Shown here piece by piece: positions 6,340 to 7,193 of a stretch of 7,193 bases of DNA. This DNA is from Actinomycetes bacterium (GTDB lineage: Bacteria; Actinomycetota; Actinomycetes; JAJYSQ01), in assembly GCA_021793495.1 (NCBI GenBank), contig JAJYSQ010000077.1, positions 1-7,193 on the forward strand, read 5' to 3'. Made by a program: the position numbers and the translations under genes. The notes beneath the pieces are model-generated. The model was not told where the DNA came from. It saw only the letters and a program-made list of their open reading frames with translations, and did not search any database. Numbering within the stretch: the first letter of the stretch is position 1; each line of letters begins with the position of its first letter.

Positions 6340-6354
6340 GAGCGCCCCGCGCTC
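6340..6354. repeat. Short perfect inverted repeat in the spacer upstream of the GIY-YIG gene
   Basis: GAGCGC, a 3-base CCC loop and GCGCTC form a perfect 6-bp stem. It could be an operator or a second weak transcript-end hairpin for ychF. Apart from this, the ychF hairpin, the 11-bp repeat and the promoter hexamer, I see nothing in the 150-bp spacer. Confidence 0.5.
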
Positions 6355-6407
6355 GACACATAGAGACCCAGCGGGGAGGGTTGCCGGCGCCGGGCCAAGT
6401 GGGTCTG

Positions 6408-6413
6408 TAGGGT
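6408..6413 (+). promoter_or_regulatory. Putative -10 element of the GIY-YIG gene
   Basis: TAGGGT ends 6 bases before GTG at 6420, the same hexamer and spacing as at the DUF1707 gene. It points to 6420 as the original, leaderless start of the gene, upstream of the 23-bp duplication. TTGCCG at 6381-6386 is a possible -35 but the 21-base spacing is long. Confidence 0.5.
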
Positions 6414-6419
6414 TCGCTT

Positions 6420-6455
6420 GTGAGCCTGTTGAGTAAGGAACACATCCTGAGCTGA
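6420..6455 (+). other. Severed original 5' end of the GIY-YIG gene, now an 11-codon ORF
   Basis: From GTG at 6420 the frame reads MSLLSKEHILS and then meets TGA at 6453-6455, a stop created by the junction of the two 23-bp copies. The end of this peptide (SKEHILS) is the same as the residues encoded by the second copy in the frame of the downstream protein. Removing one copy would fuse this start directly to SEIRRLAAENGG and the rest of the gene. It is either the dead stub of a broken gene or, speculatively, a short upstream ORF allowing reinitiation, because its TGA overlaps an in-frame CTG (6452-6454). Confidence 0.65.
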
Positions 6456-6475
6456 GTAAGGAACACATCCTGAGC
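6430..6475. repeat. Perfect 23-bp tandem duplication at the start of the GIY-YIG gene
   Basis: The segment 6430-6452 is repeated exactly at 6453-6475, beginning TGAGTAAGGAAC and ending CATCCTGAGC. Each unit holds an AAGGA purine box and an AGGA/TCCT mini-dyad. As 23 is not a multiple of three, the second copy is read in a different frame from the first, disconnecting the natural start from the body of the gene. Confidence 0.97.
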
Positions 6476-6508
6476 GAGATTCGTCGTCTCGCGGCTGAAA
6501 ACGGCGGC

Positions 6509-7174
6509 GTGGCGCTGGGCAAGGAGCGCTTCGATGTCGTCTCCGGCATCAAGGAGTCGCAGTGGCTGGGCCGGTACTGGGCCCGTTGGAGCGATGCCGT
6601 TCGTGAAGCCGGGCTGGAGCCTGGAGGCTGGCAGGGTAAGCAACACAGTGACGAGACGCTCGTCCGCATCTTGGCTGACCTGACTCGCGAGTTCGGTCAC
6701 TTTCCCACTGCTGCCGAGATCACCCTTCGTCGGCGCACGCAAACCGGCTTGCCGAACGAGAAGGTCTTCGGCAACCGCTTGGGCGACAAGGCTGAACAGC
6801 ACGCGAGGGTGTTGGCGTTTGCGCGATCGCATGCGGAGTACGCCGATGTGGCGACCATCTGCGAGGCTGCGAAACCACGACAGCCTCGGCCGAAGCCCGC
6901 ACAGGATGAATCCGTGGTCACAGGGGTCGTCTACCTGATCCGAATGGGCGAATTCCACAAGATCGGCAAGAGCAATGATCCGGGACGCAGGGTGTATGAA
7001 CTCGGACTCCGACTTCCCGAGAAGCACGACGTCGTACACGTCATTGAGACGGACGATCCAAGCGGCATCGAGGCGTACTGGCACCGTCGGTTCGCGGCGC
7101 AGCGGGCCAACGGCGAGTGGTTTCGGCTGTCTCCTAGCGACGTCACGGCCTTTCGGCGTCGCTCGTACATGTGA
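6509..7174 (+). CDS. GIY-YIG (Mug113/T5orf172-like) nuclease-family protein, 5' end disrupted
   Basis: Given here from GTG 6509 (221 residues), the first conventional start left in frame. The frame is open back to 6437, and the natural start was probably GTG 6420. The C-terminal region (about 137-221) shows a GIY-YIG fold of the Mug113 type: 'GVVYLI' (139-144), 'HKIGKS' (150-155), a following Arg (R160/R161), Glu in 'GIEAYWHRRF' (E188) and 'NGEWF' (201-205). The N-terminal part holds two repeats like the DNA-binding modules associated with homing endonucleases: 'RYWARWSDAVREAGLEP' (22-38) closing the first, and about 47-106 the second. Expected activity is DNA cleavage or binding; substrate unknown. 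The duplication costs roughly the first 27 residues, including one helix of the first repeat, unless translation starts at CTG 6452. GC content is visibly lower than in neighbours, suggesting transfer. Promoter and stop look intact, so damage may be recent. Confidence 0.8.
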   Translation: MALGKERFDVVSGIKESQWLGRYWARWSDAVREAGLEPGGWQGKQHSDETLVRILADLTREFGHFPTAAEITLRRRTQTGLPNEKVFGNRLGDKAEQHARVLAFARSHAEYADVATICEAAKPRQPRPKPAQDESVVTGVVYLIRMGEFHKIGKSNDPGRRVYELGLRLPEKHDVVHVIETDDPSGIEAYWHRRFAAQRANGEWFRLSPSDVTAFRRRSYM

Positions 7175-7193
7175 GCTGGCCGGACGCTTTCAC

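Noticed and set aside
6311..6354. Phage attachment site
   Set aside because: The 11-bp doublet and nearby dyad could suggest a recombination site, but no integrase, tRNA gene or matching second copy lies in the window, so nothing supports it.
5181..6443. A 420-codon minus-strand open frame opposite ychF
   Set aside because: It is antisense to every codon of a fully conserved ychF and rich in His/Arg/Gln/Gly as expected of a shadow frame. No family motif is seen.

Overview
The window is high-GC DNA (very GC-rich third codon positions, many GTG starts) typical of an actinomycete. The genus cannot be told from the sequence. Most of it is ordinary core chromosome: a conserved actinobacterial neighbourhood of exonuclease VII (xseA, xseB), the last enzyme of the MEP isoprenoid pathway (ispH), the ribosome-associated ATPase YchF, and small membrane or envelope proteins of the DUF1707, DUF4245 and DUF6542 families.

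Layout. At 1-672 (minus) lies the N-terminal three quarters of a PfkB-family sugar kinase, cut by the window edge. It diverges from a DUF1707/LiaF-like protein (764-1333) followed by a DUF4245 membrane-anchored protein (1383-1961). The DUF4245 gene runs tail-to-tail into xseB and overlaps it by 48 bases, through a 15-bp tandem repeat translated on both strands. xseB (1914-2231) and xseA (2234-3463) form a minus-strand operon. Between xseA and the divergent ispH (3672-4658) sits a striking array of six perfect 17-bp repeats plus a degenerate seventh. ispH overlaps tail-to-tail with a DUF6542 four-helix membrane protein (4638-5108, minus), which diverges from ychF (5196-6269). ychF ends in a hairpin that includes its own stop codon.

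Downstream of ychF the character changes. After a 150-bp spacer with small repeats comes a visibly less GC-rich gene, a GIY-YIG (Mug113/T5orf172-like) nuclease-family protein with an N-terminal DNA-binding repeat region. Its 5' end carries a perfect 23-bp tandem duplication that puts the natural start codon out of frame with the rest of the gene. It is therefore a broken, or possibly switchable, accessory gene.

Expression signals are unusually readable. Six genes (pfkB-type, DUF1707, ispH, DUF6542, ychF and the GIY-YIG gene) have a TANNNT -10 hexamer ending only 6-8 bases before the start codon, which predicts leaderless mRNAs. The exonuclease genes have Shine-Dalgarno sequences instead. I see no CRISPR array, tRNA, rRNA, insertion sequence or complete novel multi-gene system. 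The items most worth a second look are the 23-bp duplication, the 17-bp array and the leaderless promoter set.
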